The notes under the pieces are model-generated. The model did not search any database, was not told the origin of the DNA, and saw only the letters and a program-made list of their open reading frames with translations. The position numbers and the translations under genes are program-made. From positions 3,596,001 through 3,660,000 of the forward strand of contig NZ_CP101824.1 of assembly GCF_024498195.1 (NCBI RefSeq): DNA of 64,000 bases. Direction: 5' to 3'. The first letter of the stretch is position 1. Each line of letters opens with the position of its first letter. Origin of the DNA: Halovivax cerinus. Its GTDB lineage: Archaea > Halobacteriota > Halobacteria > Halobacteriales > Natrialbaceae. Of this stretch, positions 23,292 to 32,017 are shown one piece after another.

Positions 23292-24014
23292 ATGACGGTC
23301 GATATCGGACAGTCACTCAGTGAAGGAACCGGTCGAACGTTCGAGCGAAACGGATTGATACTCGTCGCCGCGTGGGTGCTCCTGGGCTCGGCATCCCTGC
23401 TGGCATCGAACTCCTTGATTGCCGGTTTATTCGACATCCTGTTCGCCGATATGTCCGCCGAGTCTCCGGAGTTCGGACCGGCGCTCGACATCTCCCCGCT
23501 GATCGCGTTGATCGCCCTCCTGTGTCTCTCCCTGGTCTCGCTGGTATTCTCGGCCGGAGCCCTACGCACGTTCGTCACGAACGAAACGGAGACGCTCCCC
23601 CAGCAGTATTTCACGCGTAACCTGGGCTGGATGCTCCTCAACCTGGTCGTCGGCGGCCTGGTCTTCTACATCGCCCTCACGATCGGGTTCACCCTCCTGT
23701 TCTTCCCGGGACTCTTCCTGCTGGTGTGTCTGTACTTCTGGTACGTGCTGGTCGTCGTCGAGGATCAGAACTTCGTCGAAGCCTTCTCGAACAGCTGGGC
23801 ACTGACGAAGGGGAACCGGTTGCACCTGTTCGCTCTCGGGGCGATCGTCGTGGTACTCTTCTATATCGCGTCGGCAGTGCCCGCCATGATCCCCGGCTGG
23901 ATCGGGTTCGGTCTCTCCGGCATCGTCACCGCGGTGGTCGGCGTCTTCAATCTCGCGACGGCCGCCCGGACATACGTCCAGCTGGCCGACGACACGCCCT
24001 CGACGACGGCGTGA
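23292..24014 (+). CDS. DUF7847-like multi-pass membrane protein
   Basis: A 240-residue protein with about six hydrophobic segments. After MTVDIGQSLSEGTGRTFERNG come helices with a glycine-rich linker; the most conserved-looking part is VVEDQNFVEAFSNSWALTKG then NRLHLFALG, a cytoplasmic loop followed by a helix. The same E....AF..SW....GNRL.L.AL pattern occurs in the membrane protein at 25456-26322, so both belong to one haloarchaeal family (DUF7847-like), whose function is unknown. Start ATG 23292 fits the TATA box 24-31 bases upstream. Confidence 0.75.
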   Translation: MTVDIGQSLSEGTGRTFERNGLILVAAWVLLGSASLLASNSLIAGLFDILFADMSAESPEFGPALDISPLIALIALLCLSLVSLVFSAGALRTFVTNETETLPQQYFTRNLGWMLLNLVVGGLVFYIALTIGFTLLFFPGLFLLVCLYFWYVLVVVEDQNFVEAFSNSWALTKGNRLHLFALGAIVVVLFYIASAVPAMIPGWIGFGLSGIVTAVVGVFNLATAARTYVQLADDTPSTTA

Positions 24015-24136
24015 CGGAGCCGGTCGATGGGAACGTCGGGACATCGTCGTGGTGAGCCGCGACGCGACGCCGGTTTATTCTGACCGAGAAAAGTCCGTCC
24101 GTATATATGTAGACGCGGCCGGAAGGGGCGAGTGCA

Positions 24137-25195
24137 ATGTCTTCGATCGACGCCCCGCTGACGAGACGGGTCCTCCCCGTCGCCGCCGTCGTGGCACTGC
24201 TCCTCCTCGCAGGATGTTCCGCCGTCACGCTGGACGGCGACCCCGACCCGGAACGGATCGGCGAACTCGCCGAGGAACGCTACGACGACATCGATAGCTA
24301 CAGCGCGACGATCACGTATCACGCGGACGGCGAGCGACTCTCCGTCCAGGAGGTCGTCGCCGCACCCCACGAGAACAAACAGTACATCGAGACGGTCGAG
24401 TCCGGCGGCGAATCGAGCGAACTGGTGACCGTCTCGAACGGATCGGTGACGTGGACCTACCAGCCCGACGAGAACACCGTACGGCTGTTCGATCAGTCCA
24501 CCCCGCTCGAGAACGTCTCCTACTCGGAACAGATCGAGGAGATGGTCGAGAACTCGGAGATCTCATACGACGGAACCGACACCGTCGACGACCGCGACAC
24601 CCACGTGGTGACGGTCGTCCCCGACGACACGAACGGGACAGAGACGACCTACTGGCTCGACCAGGAGACGTACTTCCCGGTGAAGTACGAGTTGACGCAC
24701 CGGTTCGACGGCGAGACGTCCGTCATGACGGTCGAATACACCGACCTCGAGTTCGACGTCGATCCCGATCCGGCTCTGTTCGAGTTCGATCCGCCCGCGG
24801 ACGCTGTCGTCGAACGGATCGCTACGCCGTCGTTCGAACGATTTGACACGATCGCGACCGCCGAAGACGAGACGGGAATCGAGGCGCCGACTCCCGACGT
24901 TCCGGACGGGTACGAATTCACAGAGGTCGCCGGTACGTTCACCGACGGCGATGGCGACGAACTGCTCCTCACCTACGAACGCGATGACGACACGATAACG
25001 GTCGCGACTGGAACCGAAATGGACGGCCTGTCTGAGGATGCCAAATCGATCACCATAGACGGCCACGACGGCGAATACATCGAATCCGAGCGGATCGCTA
25101 TCCTCGCGTGGTCCTGCGACGACGTCGCGTATCGAGTATCCGGAACCACCGACGTGGACACGCTCTCCGCCATCGCCGCGAGCATCGACTGCTGA
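24137..25195 (+). CDS. LolA-like/DUF4367 lipoprotein
   Basis: A 352-residue exported lipoprotein: hydrophobic signal at about 11-28 and lipobox LAGC with Cys28, so it would be lipid-anchored on the outside. Residues 30-230 resemble outer-membrane lipoprotein-sorting (LolA-like) folds: ERYDDIDSYSATITYHADGE, VTWTYQPDENTVRLFD, TTYWLDQETYFPVKYE and TDLEFDVDPDPALFEFDPP. Residues 250-350 look like a DUF4367 domain (EVAGTFTDGDGDELLLTYE ... SITIDGHDGEY). Archaea lack an outer membrane, so the role is probably binding lipid or hydrophobic ligands at the cell surface. GTATATATGT at 24101-24110 and GGAAGGGG at 24121-24128 are likely TATA box and ribosome-binding site. Confidence 0.85.
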   Translation: MSSIDAPLTRRVLPVAAVVALLLLAGCSAVTLDGDPDPERIGELAEERYDDIDSYSATITYHADGERLSVQEVVAAPHENKQYIETVESGGESSELVTVSNGSVTWTYQPDENTVRLFDQSTPLENVSYSEQIEEMVENSEISYDGTDTVDDRDTHVVTVVPDDTNGTETTYWLDQETYFPVKYELTHRFDGETSVMTVEYTDLEFDVDPDPALFEFDPPADAVVERIATPSFERFDTIATAEDETGIEAPTPDVPDGYEFTEVAGTFTDGDGDELLLTYERDDDTITVATGTEMDGLSEDAKSITIDGHDGEYIESERIAILAWSCDDVAYRVSGTTDVDTLSAIAASIDC

Positions 25196-25455
25196 ACCGC
25201 CCGACGGTACGTTTTTTCGCACAGTCCGTCTCGACCTCCAGGGAGGGGGCCACCGCTCGAACGTCTTCGAAAGTGACGACACCAGTACGTCGGCGAGAGT
25301 GACGACACCAGTACCCCGTCGGGAGTATCGCCACCGTTGGGGCTGGCGAGAGGACCCACCGACGAAGCGTACCTACGTCCGCGGGACACGGTTGCGGAGT
25401 CCGGCGGGCGTGTAGCGGGCGCCGACCGACGGCTGACTGTCGACGACCGACCGAG

Positions 25456-26322
25456 CTACGTGAACGTCTCGCCCACGTCCGGGCGGAGCCGTCGATACGC
25501 CCGTGCCAGGATCGCGGTGACGTAGACGCCGACGACGGCGGTCACCGCCAGTCCGATCGGCGTCAGTAGAAGCTGGAGCGTCGACCAGCCCCCGTAGCCG
25601 GACGGAACGCTGACCCAGCTGACGAGCCCGCGGATTACGACCAGACCCCCTGCGAGCGCCGCCAGTTTGAGGCGGTTCCCGCGAACGGCCGCCCAGCTCC
25701 CCCGGAACGCACCGAGGGCGCCACGGTCGCGGACGCTGACTTCGTGGAGCAAGAACAGGGTGTGGAGCCAGACAATACCGAAGAGAGCGATCGTTCCCAC
25801 CACGATGACGAACGCGAGGGTAGCGAACGCGAGCAGCCCGACGGCTGAAGTGGCGACGTCGGTCCCTCCGACGAGAACGGCGGCCGCGAGAAGCACGAAT
25901 GCGGAGACGAACGAGATGGTCACGACGACGAGCCCGTACAGGAGGCTCGCTCCGAACGCGGACGCCGTCGCCCGCCCGATTCGGTCGAAGAGGTACGCGT
26001 CCGGGATGCCGTCGGTCGCGCCACCGACGAACGTTCGAATCGCCACGATGGTGATGGGAATCGTAACGATGGCGGTGAACACGCCCGTCAACGCGGACGT
26101 TACCGCCGCGACGCTCGCGGGGAGTTCGCCACCGGCGGCGACCTCGGGTCCCCCTGTAACACCTGTCCCGATGTCGACAGGGACGTACGTCGTCCCAGCC
26201 ACGAGCATCAAGAGCACACCGAGCGACTCCGCGACGAAGAACAACAGTGCGAGTACGGCACCACTCCGCGACGTTGCGACCGAAATCCCCTCGGACACGA
26301 CCCGTCGTATCGACAGCGACAT
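25456..26322 (-). CDS. DUF7847-like multi-pass membrane protein, paralogue
   Basis: A 288-residue protein from ATG 26322 (MSLSIRRVVSEGISVA) with about six helices and glycine/alanine-rich loops. The cytoplasmic segment LLHEVSVRDRGALGAFRGSW then AAVRGNRLKLAALAGGLVV matches the protein at 23292-24014. The preceding in-frame Met at 26388 would add 22 polar residues and lies beyond the divergent promoter, so 26322 is preferred. It is divergent from a winged-helix gene; the 186-base region between them likely holds both promoters. Function unknown. Confidence 0.75.
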   Translation of the reverse strand: MSLSIRRVVSEGISVATSRSGAVLALLFFVAESLGVLLMLVAGTTYVPVDIGTGVTGGPEVAAGGELPASVAAVTSALTGVFTAIVTIPITIVAIRTFVGGATDGIPDAYLFDRIGRATASAFGASLLYGLVVVTISFVSAFVLLAAAVLVGGTDVATSAVGLLAFATLAFVIVVGTIALFGIVWLHTLFLLHEVSVRDRGALGAFRGSWAAVRGNRLKLAALAGGLVVIRGLVSWVSVPSGYGGWSTLQLLLTPIGLAVTAVVGVYVTAILARAYRRLRPDVGETFT

Positions 26323-26508
26323 GATATCGAAACTGCTCGTCGCCCGGACATAGTTATCATTGTGACTTTCTCGACGAGAACAAACCATCCGGTTTTATCC
26401 TCCGACGAGACCCACCGGCCGTCCGCCCGAGCATCGCTCGGCGTGGCCGCTTTTCTCTCACAGAAAAGACAGGGTGTATATACGACGTGGTGGCTCGAAT
26501 ACGACAGT

Positions 26509-26853
26509 GTGAGTGAGGATCACGACATCGAGGAGTTACTGTCCCTCCTCGACGACGAGTACGCCCGGTTGATCCTCATCGAAACGAGCAAGCAACCGAT
26601 GTCAGCGAAAGAACTCGCGGCGGCGTGCGACGCATCGCTTCCGACGATCTACCGGCGTATCGACCGCCTCTCCGACCGGGGGCTCGTGAGCGAACGGACG
26701 GAGTTCGTCGACGAGGGCCGCCACTACAGCGTGTACGAGGCGACGCTCGAACGGGTCGTGATCGAACTCGGCGACGGCGACCTGACCGGCTCCGTCTCGA
26801 CGCGGGCGTCCGACCCGGCCGATCGGTTCACCAGCATGTGGGAGGACCTCTAA
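26509..26853 (+). CDS. ArsR-like winged-helix regulator
   Basis: A 114-residue regulator starting at GTG 26509 (VSEDHDIEELLSLLDDEYA). The DNA-binding fold is clear: LLSLLDDEYARLILIE, then PMSAKELAAACDASLPTIYR (helix-turn-helix) and RIDRLSDRGLVSERTEFVDE (wing). TGTATATACG at about 26474-26483 lies 27-36 bases upstream, so the message is leaderless and the longer upstream frame is not used. The gene is followed after two bases by a membrane protein gene, a pairing common in haloarchaea, which suggests the membrane protein signals to the regulator. Targets unknown, possibly its own operon. Confidence 0.8.
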   Translation: MSEDHDIEELLSLLDDEYARLILIETSKQPMSAKELAAACDASLPTIYRRIDRLSDRGLVSERTEFVDEGRHYSVYEATLERVVIELGDGDLTGSVSTRASDPADRFTSMWEDL

Positions 26854-26855
26854 TC

Positions 26856-27167
26856 ATGGTACCAGCCGAGAGCGTCCAGTACCTCACGCTGTTCGCGGCG
26901 ACGCTCCTCGCGAGTGCCCTCGGTCTCGTCATCGTCTTTCAGGCGTACCGGGGATACCGGCGCAACGACAGCCGCAGAATGCTGTTTCTCGCCATCGGAC
27001 TCGCGTTCCTCACGGTCGTTCCGTTCGGACTCTCGCTCGTGATCACCCTCGTCGCACCGGGCGTACAGTCCGGAGCGTTCCTCCTGTCGTACGTCCTTCC
27101 CATGCTGAGTCGCTGTCTCGAAATCGTCGGGCTCGCCCTTATTCTCTACTCGCTGTATCGAACCTGA
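26856..27167 (+). CDS. Small membrane protein paired with winged-helix regulator (DUF7521-like)
   Basis: A 103-residue protein with three hydrophobic helices at about 9-28, 40-62 and 72-100, separated by a basic loop (AYRGYRRNDSRRMLFLAIG). It starts two bases after the regulator stop, so both are made from one transcript. Haloarchaea have many such regulator plus three-helix membrane-protein pairs (DUF7521-like); how they work together is unknown. Confidence 0.75.
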   Translation: MVPAESVQYLTLFAATLLASALGLVIVFQAYRGYRRNDSRRMLFLAIGLAFLTVVPFGLSLVITLVAPGVQSGAFLLSYVLPMLSRCLEIVGLALILYSLYRT

Positions 27168-27562
27168 TCGTCGTCCGCACGCCGTCTCCCTCTACCGAGA
27201 TCCCGGCGGAGGTAACTGATTCGCCACGGTGAGCGAGTGCTCCACGGCGTGACCCACCGCAAACGTTGGATCCCGACCGTCGAGTCTCAAACGATGGAGG
27301 CAGACAGCACGACGACGGCCAGTTGGCCGTTCAGACCGGCCGCTCCCGATGGGGGGTTGGTCTGTACCGTCGTACTGGGGCGGTTCGTCAGTGCCGTCAC
27401 AGCGCGACGGCCGGCGTCGTCGCTCCCGCCAACGGATACGAGGCACCGCTCTAACGGGTCGGAGTCGCGCTTCGGCTGGCGATCCAGCGAGACCCCGAAC
27501 ATATGTATGATTTGCCATAATTGTACAAAGTTTTTTATACCAATATTGATCATTTCGGTGGT
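27168..27562. other. Intergenic region holding the NhaC promoter
   Basis: No gene is seen in 395 bases. The last 60 bases are AT-rich; TTTTTTATAC at 27531-27540 sits 23-32 bases before ATG 27563 and is the likely TATA box for a leaderless antiporter message. Confidence 0.5.
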
Positions 27563-29005
27563 ATGGATACGAGTGACTGGACGCAACCTCCCGAAGAGGA
27601 GACGACGCTCGAGTCTACCCCAGTTGGATTGGTTGGAGGATCGTTGATACTTTTAGTGTCACTACTGATTCTGGTCATCGGGTCGTTCGTCTATCAAATA
27701 AGTACGACTATCCTTCTGATGACCGTCTCGATAGTCACCACGTCGGTCTACGTGTTCTATTACGATTTTTCGTGGGAGAAAATGCTTCGCTACGGCGCCG
27801 CCCCACTCGTCGGACGGATAACGAACGTGCTGTTGATCTTGATGTTGATCGGCGCACTCATCGGTATCTGGATGATCTCGGGCACCATTCCGTATTTGAT
27901 GTACGTCGGGATCCAGGTGCTCTCACCCGAGTTCTTTCTGGTTTCGACCGCCCTAATCGTGAGCGTTGGCGCACTCGTTACCGGCACGTCCTTCGGCTCC
28001 GGAGCGACGTTCGGGGTTGCGCTGATCGGGGTCGCACAAGGACTGGGCGTGCCACTCCCGCAAACGGCAGGAGCGGTCGTCATGGGCGCATTCTTCGGAG
28101 ACAAGTTGAGTCCGCTTTCGGACACGACCGTGCTGGCCGCCGGGGTCTCAGAAACCGATCTGTTCGACCACATCAGATCGATGCTGTACACGACCATCCC
28201 CGGCTACGTGATCGGGCTGGCCGTCTTCCTCGTGGTCGGACTGCAATACGGTGGGTCTGCGGAACCGGAAAACATCACAGCGATGACCCAGGCGCTGCAG
28301 GAGGCGTTCTCCCTCTCACCACTGTTGCTCGTCCCTCCCATCGTGCTACTCGTCCTATCCTATCGCCAGTATTCGACCGTGCCCGTTCTCTGGATAGCGA
28401 TTCTCACGGCGATTCCACTGGCAATTTATCAAGGCTACGATGTGACTGAGATCGCTGGGGCGATGGCAGCAGGACCGGAGGTGTCCACTGACGTCGACAC
28501 GCTGAACGAGTTGGTAACCCGCGGCGGCATCGAATCGATGACCAATATCATCACCGTCCTCATCTTCGCGTTCCTCTTTGCGGGACAGTTAGAGTACACC
28601 CAGACCATCGGCGTGATCGCGGAGTCGATTCGAGAGCGGTTCGTTCGTGACGATAGCGGCCGATTGATATTCGTGACGTCGCTGACCAGTATCCTGGGAA
28701 CGCTGACGACTGGCGCCGTCCAGCTTTCCCTCATCATCCCCCCGATCATGTTCTCCAAGATATACGACAGACTGGAGATAGACAGGACCGTTCTGTCGAG
28801 AACGATAGAGGACTCCGGTACCGTGACGGCCCCGATCGTTCCGTGGAACCTGGCGGGGCTCTACTTCGCCGGGATACTCGGCGTTCCGACCCTCGCCTAC
28901 GCTCCCTGGACCTTCATTTGTTACCTGGGACCGTTGTTCGCCTGGCTGTATGGATTCACGGACACGTTCGTCTTCAAAACGGACGACCACCCCGATACGC
29001 AGTAA
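27563..29005 (+). CDS. nhaC: NhaC-family Na+/H+ antiporter
   Basis: A 480-residue membrane protein with about 12 helices of the NhaC type: VTGTSFGSGATFGVALIGV, AVVMGAFFGDKLSPLSDTTV and the GGIESMTNIITVLIFAFLFA segment, then SRTIEDSGTVTAPIVPWN. The DKLSPLSDTT and PIVPWN motifs mark the ion path of NhaC/MleN transporters. In a halophile it likely exports sodium using the proton gradient; related members exchange malate and lactate, so the substrate is not certain. The start ATG 27563 fits the TATA box. Base composition is less GC-rich than the neighbours (many ATT, ATA, ACG codons), a hint of recent acquisition. Confidence 0.9.
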   Translation: MDTSDWTQPPEEETTLESTPVGLVGGSLILLVSLLILVIGSFVYQISTTILLMTVSIVTTSVYVFYYDFSWEKMLRYGAAPLVGRITNVLLILMLIGALIGIWMISGTIPYLMYVGIQVLSPEFFLVSTALIVSVGALVTGTSFGSGATFGVALIGVAQGLGVPLPQTAGAVVMGAFFGDKLSPLSDTTVLAAGVSETDLFDHIRSMLYTTIPGYVIGLAVFLVVGLQYGGSAEPENITAMTQALQEAFSLSPLLLVPPIVLLVLSYRQYSTVPVLWIAILTAIPLAIYQGYDVTEIAGAMAAGPEVSTDVDTLNELVTRGGIESMTNIITVLIFAFLFAGQLEYTQTIGVIAESIRERFVRDDSGRLIFVTSLTSILGTLTTGAVQLSLIIPPIMFSKIYDRLEIDRTVLSRTIEDSGTVTAPIVPWNLAGLYFAGILGVPTLAYAPWTFICYLGPLFAWLYGFTDTFVFKTDDHPDTQ

Positions 29006-29323
29006 GGCGATCGCGGCCAGTCGCGATCCTCCACCGGGTTGTAGACGAAAATCGACCGACGAGACGGACCCGCAACCCGTTGCCCGTTGGGATCAGATTT
29101 CAACGGCCTACGTCCGATCGAGGAATCTCGGGAATACGGCTGTTTGAGTACCTCTACGGAGGAATCAGTGTTAGTGGAGAATCGAGTCGTGGACGCATGG
29201 GCGCTGCAGGATTTGAACCGAAGCAAGACGGTCTGCTCGCTCCGCTCGCAGCTGCGACTTGCAGGGCTCAAATCCTTCGCGTTCCACGTACCCGAGGCTC
29301 GCGTTATTGCTCGCCTCGAAAAG
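29006..29323. other. Intergenic region with tRNA-derived repeat and hairpins
   Basis: Between the antiporter and tRNA-Arg. It contains a copy of the last 22 bases of the tRNA gene at 29198-29219, a CGCTCGCTCCGCTCGC-type hairpin element near 29232-29255 and a 6-base-stem hairpin GAGGCTCGCGTTATTGCTCGC near 29296-29316 (20 bases shown). No gene. Confidence 0.6.
29198..29219 (-). repeat. 22-base copy of the tRNA-Arg 3' end
   Basis: An exact copy of bases 29324-29345, which are the acceptor 3' strand and T-arm of the tRNA-Arg gene. On the minus strand it lies 126 bases downstream of the gene. Such direct repeats at a tRNA 3' end are the usual trace of integrase recombination, but only about 100 bases separate them here. 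Confidence 0.8.
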
Positions 29324-29398
29324 TGGGCGCTGCAGGATTTGAACCCGCGACAACTTGGTCCGAAGCCAAGCACTCTGTCCAGACTGAGCTAAGCGCCC
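29324..29398 (-). tRNA. tRNA-Arg, anticodon UCG
   Basis: A 75-base cloverleaf on the minus strand. The acceptor stem pairs GGGCGCT at the 5' end (29398-29392) with AGCGCCC before discriminator A at 29324. The anticodon stem CTTGG/CCAAG encloses loop CTTCGGA with anticodon TCG, reading CGA. The T-arm contains the GGTTCAAAT element. No intron is needed to fold it. CCA is not encoded, as usual in archaea. Confidence 0.95.
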
Positions 29399-29548
29399 TC
29401 GGTCGGTCTGTGATCGACGAGTGGTGGTTTTCGCCGCTCCTTTAAGACCGTTTCTCTTTCGAGTCTCGGACTCACGGTGGAACCCCCGGTACCGCTTCGG
29501 TCGAGTACGAACTGTGAAGGGTGACTGTGCCGAACGGACAGGTATCGA

Positions 29549-30463
29549 ATGTTCGATCACATCGTCATCGCCGTGGACGGGAGCGACGAGGCTCGCCACG
29601 CCGCTGTGCAGGGGCTCGACCTGGCCAGTCTGTTCGACGCGAGCGTCGACGTGGTCCACGTCGTCGAGCGATCGGCCCGCCGACTCGCCAGGTCGCCCAC
29701 AGAGGAGACGCGGCTTCGCGAACGCGGCGAGGGCATCCTGGCGGAGGTCGAAGAACTGGCGGCGGACCGCGAACTGACGGTGCAGACGGTGCAACTCGAG
29801 GGGGCACCTGCGAGCAGTCTGTGCGCGTACGCGGGCGAACACGGCGCAGACGGAATCGTCGTCGGGCGACAGGGGTTGACGGGGCTCGGGCGAAGACTCC
29901 TTGGCGGCGTCACCGAGCGGATCCTCTCTCGGAGCGACGTTCCGGTATTCGTCGTTCCGGACCCACCGGACGGAGTCGATGTGGCGGACCTCGGTGCCCC
30001 CGAAAGTTCGTACGATCGAGTTCTCGTCCCGACCGACGGGAGCGAACCGGCGATGGCCGCGGCGCGGTACGGGGCCGCAATCGCCGCGGAGCAGGGCGCC
30101 ACCCTGCACGTCCTGAACGTCGTCGACATCCAGTCGGCGGGTGGCCTCTTCGACGCGGGCGGTCTCGAGCGATCGTTCGTCGAACGACTCGAGGTCCAGG
30201 GTCGGGAGACGGTCGACGAGACGAACGCGGTGATCACGGACACGGGAGCCGAGGTCGACCTGGTTCGCGCCGTCGAGCGACGGTCGTCGTTCGACGGGGT
30301 CGCCCCCGGCATCTGCGAGTACGCTGAGGGGCAGGACGTCGACCTGATAGTGATGGGGTCGCACGGTCGATCGGGAGTCGAGCGGGGCCTGCTCGGGAGC
30401 GTCGCCTCGACGGTCCTCCGGACGGCCGCGGTACCGGTGCTCGTCGTCGGTCAGGATCGATGA
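29549..30463 (+). CDS. Tandem-domain universal stress protein
   Basis: A 304-residue cytoplasmic protein made of two UspA folds. Domain 1 (about 1-140) runs from MFDHIVIAVDGSDEA to the ATP-binding loop GRQGLTGLGRRLLGGVTER and VPVFVVPDP. Domain 2 (about 152-302) starts YDRVLVPTDGSEPAM and contains GSHGRSGVERGLLGSVAST, the G-x2-G-x9-G-S/T motif. Both motifs are complete, so both domains should bind ATP or AMP. Such proteins respond to stress in many archaea; the exact role is unknown. It starts 150 bases after the tRNA-Arg gene on the other strand. Confidence 0.9.
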   Translation: MFDHIVIAVDGSDEARHAAVQGLDLASLFDASVDVVHVVERSARRLARSPTEETRLRERGEGILAEVEELAADRELTVQTVQLEGAPASSLCAYAGEHGADGIVVGRQGLTGLGRRLLGGVTERILSRSDVPVFVVPDPPDGVDVADLGAPESSYDRVLVPTDGSEPAMAAARYGAAIAAEQGATLHVLNVVDIQSAGGLFDAGGLERSFVERLEVQGRETVDETNAVITDTGAEVDLVRAVERRSSFDGVAPGICEYAEGQDVDLIVMGSHGRSGVERGLLGSVASTVLRTAAVPVLVVGQDR

Positions 30464-30560
30464 CGGCTCCGTACCGGTCGAATCCCTGAACCGCGGGGTC
30501 GATCCGGCACGATTGGGAACGGTCGTGACCCTTACGTGGACACGCGTGATACGTCAGGAT

Positions 30561-30743
30561 ATGTCCGCGAAGGACGTCGCAGTCGATCCGACGATGGCTG
30601 CACCGGGCGACGAGTTCGAACTCCTCACCGACGAGGAGGGCCGGTGGACGATCGTACCGATCGACGCCGAGGGCGACGAGCGCCTCACACAGTGGATCAC
30701 TGTCGACGCGGACGCGCTGGTAGACGTAGACGACTGGCGGTGA
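30561..30743 (+). CDS. Small conserved haloarchaeal protein (DUF7511-like)
   Basis: A 60-residue protein from ATG 30561 (MSAKDVAVDPTMAAPGDEFE). It carries ELLTDEEGRWTIVPIDAEGD then ERLTQWITVDADALVDVDDW, a compact beta-rich domain that I associate with a haloarchaeal DUF7511-like family of unknown function. An upstream ATG at 30513 would add 16 residues and fits the frame, but the conserved part starts at MSAKD. It lies 86 bases before the prenyltransferase gene on the same strand. Confidence 0.6.
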   Translation: MSAKDVAVDPTMAAPGDEFELLTDEEGRWTIVPIDAEGDERLTQWITVDADALVDVDDWR

Positions 30744-30828
30744 CCGACTTGCGACCGGCCCACGCCTGGCGGCCGGCAACCGGCCCGCGACCGGACGCTT
30801 TTTTGCGGTCCACCGAACAGACAGCGGT

Positions 30829-31686
30829 ATGACGGCCGTCGAGACTGTCCGCGGGCTGTGGGAACTGCTGCGGCCGGTGAACGCGATCTCAGCCGCCGTG
30901 CTCACGGCCATCGGGGCGTTCGTCGCGAGTGGCATCGTCGACGCGCCGGTCGCGGTCGCGGCGGCCGCTGGCGCGACCTTCTTCGGGACGGGTGCGGGTA
31001 ACGCGATCAACGATTACTTCGATCGAGAGATCGACGCGCACAACAAGCCCGATCGCCCGATCCCACGAAACGCCGTCTCGCCCCGGCTCGCACTGTGGTA
31101 CGCCCTCGCCTGTTTCGGCCTCGCGGTGGTGTTCGCACTGACGCTGCCGTGGCTCGCGATCGCCATCGCGCTCTTCAACCTGCTCGCGCTCGTGAGTTAC
31201 ACGCAAGTGTTCAAAGGGCTGCCAGGTGCGGGGAACGTCGTCGTCGCGTACCTCGGCGGGAGTACGTTCCTCTTCGGCGGGGCCGCGGTGCACACCGTTG
31301 GACCCGCCGTGGTCGTCCTCTTCGCGCTCGCGGCACTGTCGACGATCAGCCGCGAGATAATCAAGGACGTCGAAGACGTCGAGGGCGACCGTGCAGAGGG
31401 GCTCAACACCCTCCCCATCGCGATCGGCGAACGGCCGGCCCTCTGGATCGCGACCGGAGTCCTCACCCTCGCGATCGTCGCGAGTCCGGCTCCCTACCTC
31501 ACGGGCGACTTCGGGCCCCCCTACCTGGTCGTACTCGGTCCCGCAGTCGTGTACCTCGGGTACGCGGGATGGACGAGCTTCCGTGACCCGTCTCGCGGGC
31601 AGCGCCACATGAAGTACGCCATGTTCCTGGCAGCCCTCTCGTTCGTCGTCGGCCGGCTGGGCGTTACGGCATCGGCGTTCGGATGA
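30829..31686 (+). CDS. Digeranylgeranylglyceryl phosphate synthase (UbiA family)
   Basis: A 285-residue UbiA-type prenyltransferase with about eight helices. The first Asp-rich motif GNAINDYFDREIDAHN is at residues 57-72 and the second, IIKDVEDVEGDRAEGLNT, at about 178-195; these bind the prenyl diphosphate through Mg2+. Length and motifs fit digeranylgeranylglyceryl phosphate synthase, the membrane enzyme that adds the second geranylgeranyl group in archaeal ether-lipid synthesis (geranylgeranylglyceryl phosphate to digeranylgeranylglyceryl phosphate). Other UbiA members (menaquinone or heme o synthesis) cannot be fully excluded. ATG 30829 starts just before the first helix. Confidence 0.85.
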   Translation: MTAVETVRGLWELLRPVNAISAAVLTAIGAFVASGIVDAPVAVAAAAGATFFGTGAGNAINDYFDREIDAHNKPDRPIPRNAVSPRLALWYALACFGLAVVFALTLPWLAIAIALFNLLALVSYTQVFKGLPGAGNVVVAYLGGSTFLFGGAAVHTVGPAVVVLFALAALSTISREIIKDVEDVEGDRAEGLNTLPIAIGERPALWIATGVLTLAIVASPAPYLTGDFGPPYLVVLGPAVVYLGYAGWTSFRDPSRGQRHMKYAMFLAALSFVVGRLGVTASAFG

Positions 31687-32017
31687 GGCACCCGGGTCTG
31701 CCCTGCGGTCGTGGCCAGACGAAACGGCTGGCGGCCCGGTGGTCAGGCCAATCGGCTGTCGCCCTCGTAGTCAGGCCAATCGGCTGCCGACCCGCGAGTC
31801 CCGCGACGAACTGCCGGGCCAGGCGAACACGAGGAGTCGATACGATTACCGATATAGGTGTTCACTTTGGACAGCACCCGGTAATTGATCGTCCAAACTG
31901 CCATCCCTAAACCAGTGTAATCAAAAGGAATATACCTGTTCACCATATCACTCAGGGTAGGTACCGGTGGAATCACTCGCACGATGTGTTGGACGACGAG
32001 CGGATGTGTGATCTGGC
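31687..32017. other. Intergenic region with 17-base direct repeat
   Basis: Contains GTCAGGCCAATCGGCTG at 31742-31758 and again at 31770-31786, 28 bases apart, with a weaker third copy near 31712-31731. The second half is AT-richer (AATCAAAAGGAATATACCT near 31918) and may hold the promoter of the next gene. No gene. Confidence 0.6.
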
